From Photobacterium proteolyticum (GTDB lineage: Bacteria; Pseudomonadota; Gammaproteobacteria; Enterobacterales; Vibrionaceae), in contig NZ_MJIL01000084.1 of assembly GCF_001939735.1 (NCBI RefSeq), positions 62,001 through 126,000 of the forward strand: 64,000 nucleotides of DNA. Reading direction: 5' to 3'. Positions within the stretch are counted from its first letter, which is position 1; every line of letters begins with the position of its first letter. This document shows, piece by piece, positions 8,951 to 18,472 of this stretch. The notes beneath the pieces are model-generated. The model saw only the letters and a program-made list of their open reading frames with translations. It had not been told where the DNA came from and did no database searches. The position numbers and the translations under genes are program-made.

Positions 8951-10129
8951 ATGTTCCTTACAGCGCTAAAACAGCAAAATCCGGCTCTGATTGATAGCGC
9001 CATCACATTGCTAGAACGTGGCTTGATCCTTCCCGATACCTACGTGATCGACGTTGATCAGTTCAGGGAAAATGCCCGGCTGATAAAAGCACAGGCAGAT
9101 AACTACGGAATCCGCCTTTACGCCATGACCAAGCAGTTTGGCCGCAACCCCGTATTGGCAAAGATACTGATTGATGAGTTCGACTATGCCGGCATTGTCT
9201 GTGTCGATTTCAAAGAAGTCCGGACAATGCATCAGGCTGGGGTGAAAATCGGTCATATTGGCCACTTGGTGCAGCCGCCCAGCCATCATGTACCTTTCGT
9301 TGTTTCAACCATCCAACCTGAAGTCATCACCGTATACTCATTAGACAAAGCACAAGAAATATCACTCGCCGCGCAACAGGCAGGTCGATGCCAAAACATT
9401 CTGCTTAAGTTCTATCGCTCGACAGACCGTCTCTACGTCAATCAAGAGGCTGGGTTTCCATTAGAGTCACTCGCCGAGATCATCGCGCAAGTCAGCCAAT
9501 TACCAAACGTCCATATTATGGGCCTTACGCACTTTCCCTGCTTTCTCTACGATGCGGAGGAAAACAGCACGCTGGCAACCCCGAATATGGACACACTGCG
9601 TTTAGCAAAACAACGTGCAGACGAACTGGGTTATCAATTGGAGCAACTCAATTGCCCCTCTTCCACCAGCTGCGAAACCATCCCTCTTATCAAGCAACTT
9701 GGAGGTACCCACGGAGAGCCCGGCCATGCCCTGACAGGGACGACACCATCGAACAGAAACGGGAGTCAGCCTGAAAAGGTTGCCATGCTGTATATCACCG
9801 AAGTATCCCATCAGTTCGAAAATAATAGCTACTGCTTTGGCGGCGGCTACTATCATCGCTGCCAGCTCGATAAAGGCTTGGTAAGAGAACAGCTGCCAAA
9901 CCGCACCGAAGACAAGCTCGTCACTATCAGCAACGATGATGATTCGAATATCGATTACCACCTGAAACTTGATTATGCATGCGCCGTCGGTACACCGGTC
10001 GTCATGGCATTTCGAACCCAGGTGTTCGTCACCCGTAGCGATATCGCCCTTGTTGAAGGCATTTCTAGCGCACTCCCCAAGCTGCTTGGCATATACGATT
10101 CACTAGGAAATGAGGTTTATCATGGCTAA
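8951..10129 (+). CDS. yhfX: YhfX-like PLP-dependent alanine racemase-fold protein
   Basis: A 392-residue fold-type III PLP enzyme. The N-terminal TIM-barrel-like segment carries the PLP lysine K61 in LYAMTKQFGRNP, and the C-terminal beta-domain reads GGGYYHRCQLDKG onward. It matches E. coli YhfX in length and context. Racemase activity is not shown for the family; an amino-acid or amino-sugar substrate is a guess. The final 8 bp overlap the ATG of yhfW at 10122, indicating coupling. The start follows AAAAAGGTAATTTC. Confidence 0.88.
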   Translation: MFLTALKQQNPALIDSAITLLERGLILPDTYVIDVDQFRENARLIKAQADNYGIRLYAMTKQFGRNPVLAKILIDEFDYAGIVCVDFKEVRTMHQAGVKIGHIGHLVQPPSHHVPFVVSTIQPEVITVYSLDKAQEISLAAQQAGRCQNILLKFYRSTDRLYVNQEAGFPLESLAEIIAQVSQLPNVHIMGLTHFPCFLYDAEENSTLATPNMDTLRLAKQRADELGYQLEQLNCPSSTSCETIPLIKQLGGTHGEPGHALTGTTPSNRNGSQPEKVAMLYITEVSHQFENNSYCFGGGYYHRCQLDKGLVREQLPNRTEDKLVTISNDDDSNIDYHLKLDYACAVGTPVVMAFRTQVFVTRSDIALVEGISSALPKLLGIYDSLGNEVYHG

Positions 10130-11333
10130 ATTCATTGTTGTGGTATTAGATGGCTTCGGTGTCGGTGAAATGTCTGATGTACCGACCGTTCGTCCGCAAG
10201 ACTGCGGTGCCAACACCGCTGGTAAGCTACTCAATCACTTTCCTCTCAAACAATTACCTACTTTGGAAAAGCTGGGACTAATCAACATCGTAAACGCAAC
10301 AAACTCAATCATGACTCCCAACCCGGAGGCAAGCTGGGGGATAGCGGACTTAGCCCACTACGGTTGCGACACTTTCATGGGTCACCAGGAAATTATGGGT
10401 ACCCGGCCCAAGCCCCCGTTAGAAATACCATTCAGTGAATCGATCGACGATATAGAGCAAGCATTGCAACTCGCCGGTTATCAAGTTAAGAGGATCTTCG
10501 TCAAACACCTTCAGATACTCATGGTCAGCAACAGTGTTGTTATTGGAGATAACCTTGAGGCAGACTTGGGCCAAGTTTACAACCTGACCGCAAACTTCAA
10601 CCAAATTAGCTTCGAAGAGCTCAAAGAAATCGGTCAAATCGTACGATCTGCCAATGCGGTGAGCCGAAATATTGCCTTTGGTGGTTATGTCCCCTCAATG
10701 GACAATATTCTCAACGCCATTGAACTCAGAACAGATGAATTCGGAATCGAAAAGTATATCGGGATCAACTCGCCTGACTCTGGAACCTATGACGATGGGT
10801 TTCAGGTTGTTCACTTGGGGTATGGTGTCGATGCCAATACCCAGGTCCCTTTACAGCTAAACAAGGTTGGCATTCACACCTACCTGTACGGCAAAGTTGC
10901 CGATATAGTCCAAAACGAGACCGGGACGTCTTACACATCTGTTGTCGATACTGATCAGGTATTCGAGTTACTCATCAATGATCTTAAAGATAAAAGCGGC
11001 TTCTTTTGCGCCAACGTTCAAGAAACCGATCTCTCCGGTCATCAACAAGATCCCAAGAGATATTGGAATATTCTGGAAAAAGCCGATCGCGGATTAGCTG
11101 CCGTCATAGAGACAATGGACCAGAACGATCTTTTGGTGGTGATGGCTGATCACGGCAACGACCCTTTTATCGGTCACACCAAGCACACCCGTGAACAGGT
11201 TCCATTAATGCTTTATAGCTTAAAAATGCAGGGCGTTGCTTTAGGTAAACGAAAAACAATGGCCGACATCGGCGCCAGCGTTTCAAGCTACTTTAAAGCA
11301 CAATTACCCGAATCAGGCCAATCCATAATATAG
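10122..11333 (+). CDS. yhfW: YhfW-like phosphopentomutase-family protein
   Basis: Alkaline-phosphatase-superfamily mutase of 403 residues related to phosphopentomutase (DeoB). The N-terminal metal motif is FIVVVLDGFGVGEMSD. Next come DCGANTAGKLL and MGHQEIMGTRPKPP. The C-terminal motif VMADHGNDPFIGHTKHTRE carries the Asp-His and His metal ligands. ATG 10122 (MAKFIVV) is preferred over 10110, which lies further inside yhfX. It is the last gene of the yhf set, and 250 bp of AT-rich DNA separates it from the EIIC gene. E. coli yhfS has no counterpart here. The substrate is probably a sugar phosphate, by homology only. Confidence 0.88.
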   Translation: MAKFIVVVLDGFGVGEMSDVPTVRPQDCGANTAGKLLNHFPLKQLPTLEKLGLINIVNATNSIMTPNPEASWGIADLAHYGCDTFMGHQEIMGTRPKPPLEIPFSESIDDIEQALQLAGYQVKRIFVKHLQILMVSNSVVIGDNLEADLGQVYNLTANFNQISFEELKEIGQIVRSANAVSRNIAFGGYVPSMDNILNAIELRTDEFGIEKYIGINSPDSGTYDDGFQVVHLGYGVDANTQVPLQLNKVGIHTYLYGKVADIVQNETGTSYTSVVDTDQVFELLINDLKDKSGFFCANVQETDLSGHQQDPKRYWNILEKADRGLAAVIETMDQNDLLVVMADHGNDPFIGHTKHTREQVPLMLYSLKMQGVALGKRKTMADIGASVSSYFKAQLPESGQSII

Positions 11334-11583
11334 GAAACTAGAAACTAATTTATCACTATACATTGAACTATATAAACAAATTAATATTAATAACAAGGGA
11401 TCAATATTAACACCGTTAATTACATCAAAATCAATTTGTAAATAGTCATCAAACTTAAATAAAAAAGGCTTATGCAATGAAACTACGTCTTTGCTGTTCA
11501 GTTGGCATATATATCTATATGCGAAAAACAATAGTGGAACGTGTAATAACAACTAATAACCCAATAACGTAGAAGGACCTACC

Positions 11584-12909
11584 ATGTCTATTTTTTCAAA
11601 AACGATGGACTTTGTAGAAACAATAGTTTCTCCCATGGCGGCAAAGATATCTTCTCAACGCCACATAAACGCCATAAAGGATGGTTTTGTCGCTACAATG
11701 CCGTTCTTGATTGTCGGCTCACTGCTGCTGGTATTGGCTTATCCTCCCGGAGACGGTAACTTCTTTTTGGATGGCTGGCATGCACTGATAGACATCATAG
11801 GACAGCAAAACATCCTGGCTCCTTTCCAAATAAGCATGGGAATCTTTGCCATCTATGCCGCATACAGCATTGGCTACAGCCTTGCTGAATCCTACGGCCT
11901 GAGAGCACTTAACTCTGGCTTGCTGTCAATGTTTACCTTCTTGCTAGCCGTTGCCCCTGTGCAGTTCATCGACAATGTCGGCGGCATAATGCCTATCACC
12001 AATATGGGAGGTACCGGTGCGTTTACAGCCATCTTATCCGGCTTGTTCGTCCCAGAGCTACAGCGCTTCCTTAAAGCCAAGAATATCAGGCTCAACCTTC
12101 CTGAAGCTGTTCCACCCAAAATTTCCGCATCATTTGACTTATTGATCCCCGTTATTGTGATCAGCATTATTGTCACTGCAATCAACGCAATACTGGGTAA
12201 TTATGATTTAAATATTCCATCGGCAATAATGGCTTTATTTGCACCGCTTATCTCTGCCTCAGATTCATATATTGCATGTCTATTTGCTGTCATTATGATT
12301 CAACTGCTATGGTTTGGTGGTATTCATGGTTCATCCGTTGTCGTTAGTGGTATTTTATATCCGATATTAATCATCAACCTTGGACTCAATCAAGACGCAC
12401 TAGCCGCTGGTGAAGAGCTTCCTAAGATATTCGTCAACCCGATCCTCGACTTTTTCATCTTTGTCGGTGGCGCTGGCGGTACATGGGGATTTGTTGTTCT
12501 TATGATGCGTTCTAAATCAACCCATCTTAAAACCATTGGCAAGATGTCAATTATCCCAAGCTCATTTAATATTAACGAGCCCGTAATTTTTGGTACGCCT
12601 ATCGTAATGAACCCTAACTATTTCATTCCCTGGATGCTTTCACCGATCGTGAACACCAGTATTGTATGGTTAGCTTTTAAAACAGAAATCATTTCAAAAA
12701 TCATCGCCCTTCCACCCTGGACAATGCCGGCACCTATTGGTGCAGTCATTGCCACCAACTCAAGTACAGCTGCGATAGTTGTTGTATTGTGCGTTGTGGT
12801 CAGTGTCGTGATTTACTACCCCTTCTTTAAAATTCACGAGAAGCAATTGCTAAAAGAAGAAAATGCGAGCACTGACGAGACAACTGAACTGAAACCTTCA
12901 GAGGCCTAA
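11584..12909 (+). CDS. PTS transporter subunit EIIC, lactose/cellobiose type
   Basis: Inner-membrane sugar permease of 441 residues with about ten helices. Family features include the N-terminal amphipathic SKTMDFVETIVSPMAAKISS, QRHINAIKDGFVATMPFLIV, and the conserved SIIPSSFNINEPVIFGTPIV (about residues 321-340) carrying the sugar-binding NEP motif of CelB/ChbC-type EIIC. No EIIA or EIIB gene lies nearby, so these must be supplied in trans. It follows the yhf operon, whose YhfY is a PRD-type protein. AAGGA sits 9 bp before the ATG, and a strong terminator follows. The sugar is unknown; a beta-linked disaccharide or hexosamine oligomer is typical of the family. Confidence 0.92.
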   Translation: MSIFSKTMDFVETIVSPMAAKISSQRHINAIKDGFVATMPFLIVGSLLLVLAYPPGDGNFFLDGWHALIDIIGQQNILAPFQISMGIFAIYAAYSIGYSLAESYGLRALNSGLLSMFTFLLAVAPVQFIDNVGGIMPITNMGGTGAFTAILSGLFVPELQRFLKAKNIRLNLPEAVPPKISASFDLLIPVIVISIIVTAINAILGNYDLNIPSAIMALFAPLISASDSYIACLFAVIMIQLLWFGGIHGSSVVVSGILYPILIINLGLNQDALAAGEELPKIFVNPILDFFIFVGGAGGTWGFVVLMMRSKSTHLKTIGKMSIIPSSFNINEPVIFGTPIVMNPNYFIPWMLSPIVNTSIVWLAFKTEIISKIIALPPWTMPAPIGAVIATNSSTAAIVVVLCVVVSVVIYYPFFKIHEKQLLKEENASTDETTELKPSEA

Positions 12910-12950
12910 GAGGTTTTGGTCAGAAGAAACACATAATCTAATCTCTTACC

Positions 12951-13003
12951 GGCAGGACCTTAACTCAAGGATAACCATATCGTTGAAAAGGTTCTGCCTT
13001 TCA
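12951..13003 (+). terminator. Terminator of the EIIC gene
   Basis: GGCAGGACCTT (12951-12961) pairs with AAGGTTCTGCC (12988-12998), 11 bp with one G-U, followed by TTTC and a T-rich stretch. It lies 42 bp after the EIIC stop. Confidence 0.65.
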
Positions 13004-13055
13004 TGTTTCGACATGCGTATACTACCAGCAAGACATATCCTTTTTCTCGGGTACC

Positions 13056-13637
13056 ATGACGCAACTACACAACGCGCTTCAACAAATGGGGCTTTCCGCG
13101 CTGGATTTCAGCGAACACGAGCATACTTTTCTCGATCAGTTTCTGAACATTAGTGCTCCTTTATTCGACAAGATCTGCCAGCATCGGCCAGACAAGCCCA
13201 GTCATGATTTGATACTCGGGCTATTAACCAAATCCCACCAAGAGGCACTCGATAACTTCCAGGCCACTGAACCTAAAACGGCTGAACTAAAAGCAATGTT
13301 CAGTGATAAAATCGGGGCAGAACATGCAGATAAGTTCACCGAACTGAGCCACGATGAAGTTACCATTATCTCAACCCTGTGGTTTATGGCTCAAGGTTAT
13401 ACCGGCATTGATTATAGCTATGCCAATGATCATGCAGTGGAAATCGCAGAAAAACTTAATCAAGATACGTCGGTCGAAACAAGGCAGGAAAAGACAGAGC
13501 TATACCGAAATCGCTTCATGAGAGCCTATTACACTGGCATCGACTTTGCGCGTAAAGAATCTAAAAAGAATAACAGTTCGACAAATCTAGTTGAGACGAT
13601 CAAAAACGGTCTAAAAAGACTATTTGGTAACAAGTAA
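13056..13637 (+). CDS. Hypothetical protein, 193 residues
   Basis: I do not recognise this protein. It is hydrophilic and mostly helical, starting MTQLHNALQQMGLSALDFSE, with no signal peptide or membrane segment. A His/Asp-rich middle (ELSHDEVTIISTLWFMAQGY, about residues 104-123) and a basic C-terminus (KNGLKRLFGNK) stand out. The reading frame is long and free of unusual codons, and it has its own space between the EIIC terminator and the convergent deaminase gene. The ribosome-binding site before ATG 13056 is weak. Function cannot be inferred from its neighbours. Confidence 0.75.
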   Translation: MTQLHNALQQMGLSALDFSEHEHTFLDQFLNISAPLFDKICQHRPDKPSHDLILGLLTKSHQEALDNFQATEPKTAELKAMFSDKIGAEHADKFTELSHDEVTIISTLWFMAQGYTGIDYSYANDHAVEIAEKLNQDTSVETRQEKTELYRNRFMRAYYTGIDFARKESKKNNSSTNLVETIKNGLKRLFGNK

Positions 13638-13696
13638 CAAGTCGTTACCCATCACATTACTATGTATATGACGCCTGCCTAGCACAGGTAGGCATC

Positions 13697-14716
13697 TTAA
13701 ATTATCGGTCTAAAATTCAGATCCAAATAATGCTGCAAGCGCGTACGGAGTGCCGCCTTCTCATCTGATGTCAGAAAGCTCGCCTCAATGGCATTTGAGC
13801 TAAAGTTGGCCATATCCTTTTTAGATAACTTAAACGCGTTAGCAACCGCCATGAAATTATCAATCATATAGCCATCGAAGAAAGCCGGATCATCGGAATT
13901 GATCGTGACACATACGCCCCTTTCAAGTAGGTCGGCAATATTGTGTTCGTTCATCGCCGAAAACACGCCCAGCCTGACATTCGACAAGGGACAGACTGTT
14001 AACGGAATACGCTTTGATACCAAGTGCTCGACCAGCTTTTCATCATCAGAACAACGCACACCATGGTCAATTCTGGCAACTTGTAATTGCTCCAAAACGT
14101 GCCAGATATTATCAACAGGGCCATCTTCCCCAGCATGTGCAACGGTTAGAAAGCCAGCCTGTCTGGCCTTTTCAAACACCTGAGCAAACTTATCGGGCGG
14201 ATTTCCCGGCTCTGATGAATCTAAACCAACAGCAATGATGGAGTCTTTATACGGCATCGCTTGCTGCAATGTCTCCAATGCCTCTTCTTGCGATAAATCC
14301 CGCTGAAAACACATAATCAAACGGCTAGTGATCTCCAGTGTTGAACATCCTTCTTGCAGGGCTCGACTAATGCCATTAACCACAGTGCCAAATGCAACGC
14401 CCCTTCGGGTATGAAGCTGGGGATCAAAAGAAATCTCGGTATGCAGTACATGCTCTTCTTTGCACCGCTCTATGTACGCCCATGTCAGATCATAAAAGTC
14501 CTGCTCGGTTTTCAGTACTGAAACACCCAGGCTATACAGTGCGTAAAATGCTGACAAATCGCTAAATGCATAGGCCGCACGAACATCTGCAATAGTTTGA
14601 TATGGGATAGACACCTGATTCCGCTTTGCCAATTCCAGCATCATTTCAGGCTTTAATGTGCCTTCAATATGGAGGTGTAACTCAATTTTAGGCAGCGCCC
14701 GAATAAACCCTTCCAT
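13697..14716 (-). CDS. add: Adenine/adenosine deaminase family protein, probably adenine deaminase
   Basis: Zinc amidohydrolase of purine salvage, 339 residues. Metal ligands H14 and H16 lie in LPKIELHLHIEGT. The catalytic and third-ligand region is HAGEDGPVDNIWHVLEQL, followed by RIDHGVRCSDD, and the last motif is NSDDPAFFDGYMIDNF. SDDP followed by a FFxGY-type run and the HAGEDGP spacing fit the adenine deaminase branch better than classical adenosine deaminase; this distinction is inference. ATG 14716 is preferred over GTG 14722 because GAGAGAGG sits at proper distance. It is convergent with the hypothetical gene at 13056. The symbol add is given by family convention. Confidence 0.88.
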   Translation of the reverse strand: MEGFIRALPKIELHLHIEGTLKPEMMLELAKRNQVSIPYQTIADVRAAYAFSDLSAFYALYSLGVSVLKTEQDFYDLTWAYIERCKEEHVLHTEISFDPQLHTRRGVAFGTVVNGISRALQEGCSTLEITSRLIMCFQRDLSQEEALETLQQAMPYKDSIIAVGLDSSEPGNPPDKFAQVFEKARQAGFLTVAHAGEDGPVDNIWHVLEQLQVARIDHGVRCSDDEKLVEHLVSKRIPLTVCPLSNVRLGVFSAMNEHNIADLLERGVCVTINSDDPAFFDGYMIDNFMAVANAFKLSKKDMANFSSNAIEASFLTSDEKAALRTRLQHYLDLNFRPII

Positions 14717-14785
14717 ACACACCTCTCTCGATAATCGCTCGCTGAAAGATCACCTGAGTAATAGTGTAGACGGCGCTAGCTAAGC

Positions 14786-15076
14786 TTAAAACTTATCAAG
14801 CTGACCTCGCATCATGAGCATGCCAAACAGAGACAGCACAATTCCGGTAGAAATAATGACCACGTTTTTATTCTTGGCTTCGGCAATGGCGTGCTCTGCG
14901 CTGAATGAAGAAAGCAAATCACCACCGCCAGCGGCCAAAAACTGGTTCATATCCGAGAACACCTGCTCCTGGCCGAGCATACCGCCCAGTGACACACCTC
15001 CCCATAATAACGAAAGCACACCAAGAAGAATTGATATCAGCCCCCAGCCTCTGTTAACATCCATATTATTACCCAT
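14786..15076 (-). CDS. Small inner-membrane protein, two helices
   Basis: A 96-residue protein with a first membrane helix (GWGLISILLGVLSLLWGGVS, about 11-30) and a second (VVIISTGIVLSLFGMLMM, about 72-89). Between them is a loop of about 40 residues containing MNQFLAAGGGDLLSS. The topology resembles small DUF3185-type membrane proteins, but I cannot assign it surely. It follows the deaminase promoter in the same leftward direction. The start could be ATG 15076 or ATG 15064. Confidence 0.7.
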   Translation of the reverse strand: MGNNMDVNRGWGLISILLGVLSLLWGGVSLGGMLGQEQVFSDMNQFLAAGGGDLLSSFSAEHAIAEAKNKNVVIISTGIVLSLFGMLMMRGQLDKF

Positions 15077-15329
15077 GTGAATAGATGAGACGAAAATAAG
15101 ATAGCGATACCATGCTAAAATCGTGAAGAAAGCCTGAATAAATATCAGTTTGATATGCGCTATGAATTATCTAAAAAGAAAATGATGACTAAATCAAAAG
15201 CAATTCACCAAGCTACGAGCCACCGCACTTAATGATAAAACTATTCTTTGTGGGGATGAGAATTTGCAGTGTTTATTTGACATATGGAGTCATAAACGAC
15301 TCCATATCATTAAGTTTACTCACTATATA

Positions 15330-16661
15330 TCAAAACACGCCAGACATTATCATTGACTGTTTGTACGATATATTTTCTGGCTTTAGCCACAGGCCATAAG
15401 CCCCTCCTTGCTGTCCACCTGATGAGTATTCCCTCAGCTTTGACCTATCATGCTTATCATAGACTTGTGCGGGCCGTATAACCTCAACAAATTCTATTGG
15501 AAAATGCTCTTTTAGCTTTTTAATCAATAAGTTTCTTTTGTCATTAAAGAAGCGATAAGACATGCCCTCTCTAATCTGATTGTAAGTCGCTGATAAGTCG
15601 GTCGTAACACCACCTCTTACCAAACCTTTCTCCGTAAGTTTACTGGCACGGGCAATAAATGCCTCCTCATCATAGGCGAATTCATCATTCTCCATGATCT
15701 CTTTTAGAAAGCAGTTTCTTTTCACACCAGCGATTTTTTCCATTTCTTGTAGAAATAATTCTGTCAGGATTAAACTTTTCTCACCATTTCGGAGAGAAAA
15801 AACATCTGTAAAACCATGTAACTTGATCTGGTTTGCTATCATGCTATAAAAGGCAAGAATAATGGAATCATCCTCAAAATAGATATCTTTTGTAGGTATA
15901 GTCTCACCACTAAAAGTAACTTTTCTCTGAACCAAATGAAAGTTAAGTTTAATTTCATCTATCTCATTGACACCATTCTGAAAAAGAGTCAGCTCCCTAT
16001 ATGATACATTTTCATTATTCTTCAAATAATCAGTATCTAAGTGACTTTGATGTCGAATATAAGGTATTTCTGCCAGTACAATAGTTGCTTCACTGGCATT
16101 TAGATATTCATTTTTACCTCGTCCTTCAATCCGACACGTTTTCTTGGTTCGATAGTAAAAATGAGGGTTAAGTTCGTACTTTGCATCGACTAATACATGA
16201 GTTAATCGGTCACTAGCACGAGAAAATAAAGCCATTGCATATCCAAGAAAGAAGGTCATCGTCTTTCTTCCACCTGCTAATGAAGCATGCAAGTGGACAT
16301 TATCATCTGAGCATAAGCGAGCTACGTGCCTGACAATGAAGTTAGCCAACGCTTCTTGATCTTCGCACGTACGGGCATCATCAACAGCACAACCATTAGC
16401 ATCCGGGATAACAAAGATCGTATCCTGACTAAAATGCGGAATCGGCACATTATATTCTTCACAAAACTGCTCAATAATCGTCTTCTCACCTTCATTCGCT
16501 GTAAGCAAATGTGTAACAACACGTTCTTTACCGGTAGCCGTAGTGATTATCTGCACTTCATCTGGCCAATCCAATCCACCATCAACAATACCGTTCAGTG
16601 TTTCAGTAACAACCTGAGGTGCTAGCCCAGTTATGGCCAGTAATACATTTTTCTTTGTCAT
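15330..16661 (-). CDS. CARF-domain CRISPR ancillary protein, NE0113 family
   Basis: Type III CRISPR accessory protein of 443 residues. The N-terminal half matches the NE0113 (TIGR02584) CARF family: NVLLAITGLAPQVVTETLNG at residues 5-24, then VHLHASLAGGRKTMTFFLGY (about 141-160), the second ligand-binding strand-loop of CARF domains. CARF domains bind cyclic oligoadenylates made by Cas10. The C-terminal 220 residues contain a helical, possibly winged-helix region (FLKEIMENDEFAYDEEAFIA) and no nuclease motif I can see. Ring-nuclease or regulatory roles are possible. It is separated from cas6 by three unrelated genes and has its own promoter region. AAAGGTG precedes the ATG. Confidence 0.85.
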   Translation of the reverse strand: MTKKNVLLAITGLAPQVVTETLNGIVDGGLDWPDEVQIITTATGKERVVTHLLTANEGEKTIIEQFCEEYNVPIPHFSQDTIFVIPDANGCAVDDARTCEDQEALANFIVRHVARLCSDDNVHLHASLAGGRKTMTFFLGYAMALFSRASDRLTHVLVDAKYELNPHFYYRTKKTCRIEGRGKNEYLNASEATIVLAEIPYIRHQSHLDTDYLKNNENVSYRELTLFQNGVNEIDEIKLNFHLVQRKVTFSGETIPTKDIYFEDDSIILAFYSMIANQIKLHGFTDVFSLRNGEKSLILTELFLQEMEKIAGVKRNCFLKEIMENDEFAYDEEAFIARASKLTEKGLVRGGVTTDLSATYNQIREGMSYRFFNDKRNLLIKKLKEHFPIEFVEVIRPAQVYDKHDRSKLREYSSGGQQGGAYGLWLKPENISYKQSMIMSGVF

Positions 16662-16754
16662 TATTGTTGCACCTTTCTCTAACCCAGTTCACATAATATA
16701 TATATCAACTGTTGAATCTGGGGCTTAATGCAAATTTGTGAAACTAACATGTAA

Positions 16755-16850
16755 TATACCCAAGCTACCTCAAGATGCTCGTTTCAGCGAGAATTACTTG
16801 GCTTGTAGGCTAGGCACCGATTAGAAAATCCAGTGGCTCTAAATTAATAA
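16755..16850 (-). repeat. Intergenic repeat, copy 2 (left part of the MITE-like element)
   Basis: The left 96 bp of the element, read on the minus strand, is the partner of 4112-4221, with the same end motif and the same TAATTTAGAGCCACTGGATT block. This shows that the unit moves or is copied without the rest of the element. Confidence 0.8.
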
Positions 16851-17037
16851 TCGGTAACAACGCATAGAAGTCCCTATCTATTTAAAAGAACTAGAACTCG
16901 CCCTTTGGGAGTGAGCCAGCGACCCATTTCTGTGTCAAATAACGTTGAAAGGGAGAAGCCATTCCTACCGTCATTTTCCTTGAACTGAGCTCGCTGGTCT
17001 CACTCTGAATCCTGCATCTTGAGGTAGCTTGGGTATA
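16755..17037. mobile_element. Non-coding MITE-like element with perfect 24-bp terminal inverted repeats
   Basis: The left end TATACCCAAGCTACCTCAAG (16755 on) and the right end (17014-17037, ending GAGGTAGCTTGGGTATA) are perfect inverted repeats of 24 bp. The 283-bp interior has no ORF but has a second, imperfect inverted repeat: GAGTGAGCCAGCGA near 16918 against TCGCTGGTCTCACTC near 16992. TA at each end could be a target duplication. It lies between the divergent NE0113 and GlyGly-CTERM genes. Confidence 0.75.
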
Positions 17038-17214
17038 AACCATAATATTTCACTCGGCTTTCTTACTTATAGTGTTTAGTCACAAATTCGTGATGGAAAA
17101 TTTATTTTTCCCTTATCGTTAAGCTTTCCCTCAACAAGTCACTATGAATGCAGAGACGAGTCATAAAAGTAGTTTGCCAATAGGAACTATTTAGTGACCC
17201 AAAGAGGGAATATC

Positions 17215-18357
17215 ATGAAAAACTTAAATCTTACGCCAGTATCAATCACAATTGCCGCGCTTCTCAGCACTAATGCCATTGCCGAAACCATCACTCACGA
17301 CTCTTATGTCATCGGAACTGATCAACCTCCGATTATTTTTACTGATGGTTCGATGGCTGTTACCAAACAATACCGAAAAGGTTACAACGATTATATCGTT
17401 AAATACGAACGACAAGACTTTAACGGTAATCTCGTTGAAGAGTTTGTACTTGACATGAAAGATAACTTAGTCTGGAAGGCCGCGTCAGAGAACGGTGATA
17501 TGTGGCTCTATAATCGAAACCAGGAGCTAGGAGCATGGGATAACAGCACCAAATCCTTCTCTAAAATCAACGTTAACTTTAATGAGGATAGTGACACCGG
17601 TATCGTGAACGACAATAGTCATCTTGTATTCTTCGTCAAGTCATCAAAACAGCTGACCGAGTTCGACAATAAAATGAATACAGTGAATTATACAAACTAT
17701 GATTCTTGCAACACCTCATCTGGCTACTTTGAGTGTCAAAGCGGTGGCAATACAGTGTTTGTCGACCCAACCAGTTTGGCTGAGTACTCAAACACCGATA
17801 CGTTTAAAAAACTCAACATCAAATATAGCTATGTGCGTAACGGGAACAATATCCAAATTTCAGATAACAACAATACTGTCGTCTATGACTACCCTGTCCA
17901 TCAGGATAGCAGAACCAGACCTGTCGCCTATTCCGACAACCTCATTGCCTTTGAAGTCTATAACGATGACAAAATTATTTTCACAGACTGGCAGGGAAAT
18001 ATCGTCGATACGCTTCACGCATTTCGCCCAAACAGTACCTATGTCTTCCACCCGGCCGGATACTTTATTTACGGCGAGTTTAAAACCCAGTACTTTTATT
18101 ATAATGATCTGATATCTGTCAGCCGGTTCGACACCATGGATTACCTAAATAGCAAGAACCCGGCGACGATCAATGACTATTCAATTACATTGTCCGGAGA
18201 AATCACGCCTCCAAGTGAAAATAATGAAAGCATAATGCCCGACGGTTCTACAGCCCCCGGCGTATCTACTTCAACGTCTGGAGGTTCTGGAGGTAGCCTG
18301 GGTATAGCTGGAATTGGGTTACTCGCCTTATTGGGAATGCGCAGACGTAAATCGTAA
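17215..18357 (+). CDS. Secreted protein with GlyGly-CTERM sorting signal
   Basis: An exported protein of 380 residues. A Sec signal peptide (MKNLNLTPVSITIAALLSTN, cleavage likely after AIA) is followed by a beta-rich body with repeated short Tyr/Asp-rich strands, possibly propeller-like. A Ser/Gly/Thr linker then leads to a C-terminal tripartite signal: GGSGGSLGIAGIGLLALLGM then RRRKS. GlyGly-CTERM tails are processed by rhombosortase and delivered through the type II system in Vibrio and relatives. ATG 17215 is preferred over upstream 17194 because it starts the signal peptide and follows AGAGGGAATATC. Cys residues near 161-170 may form a disulfide. No enzymatic motif is recognised. Confidence 0.85.
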   Translation: MKNLNLTPVSITIAALLSTNAIAETITHDSYVIGTDQPPIIFTDGSMAVTKQYRKGYNDYIVKYERQDFNGNLVEEFVLDMKDNLVWKAASENGDMWLYNRNQELGAWDNSTKSFSKINVNFNEDSDTGIVNDNSHLVFFVKSSKQLTEFDNKMNTVNYTNYDSCNTSSGYFECQSGGNTVFVDPTSLAEYSNTDTFKKLNIKYSYVRNGNNIQISDNNNTVVYDYPVHQDSRTRPVAYSDNLIAFEVYNDDKIIFTDWQGNIVDTLHAFRPNSTYVFHPAGYFIYGEFKTQYFYYNDLISVSRFDTMDYLNSKNPATINDYSITLSGEITPPSENNESIMPDGSTAPGVSTSTSGGSGGSLGIAGIGLLALLGMRRRKS

Positions 18358-18472
18358 ACACAAAATCTAGGCCGCAAACCATACGCTACTTCTTTACCAA
18401 TTCAAGGCTGAAGTAGCGTGTTTGCATAGGTTCTTTGCATGGTGACAAAAACAGAATTTTATCCAAACTATC

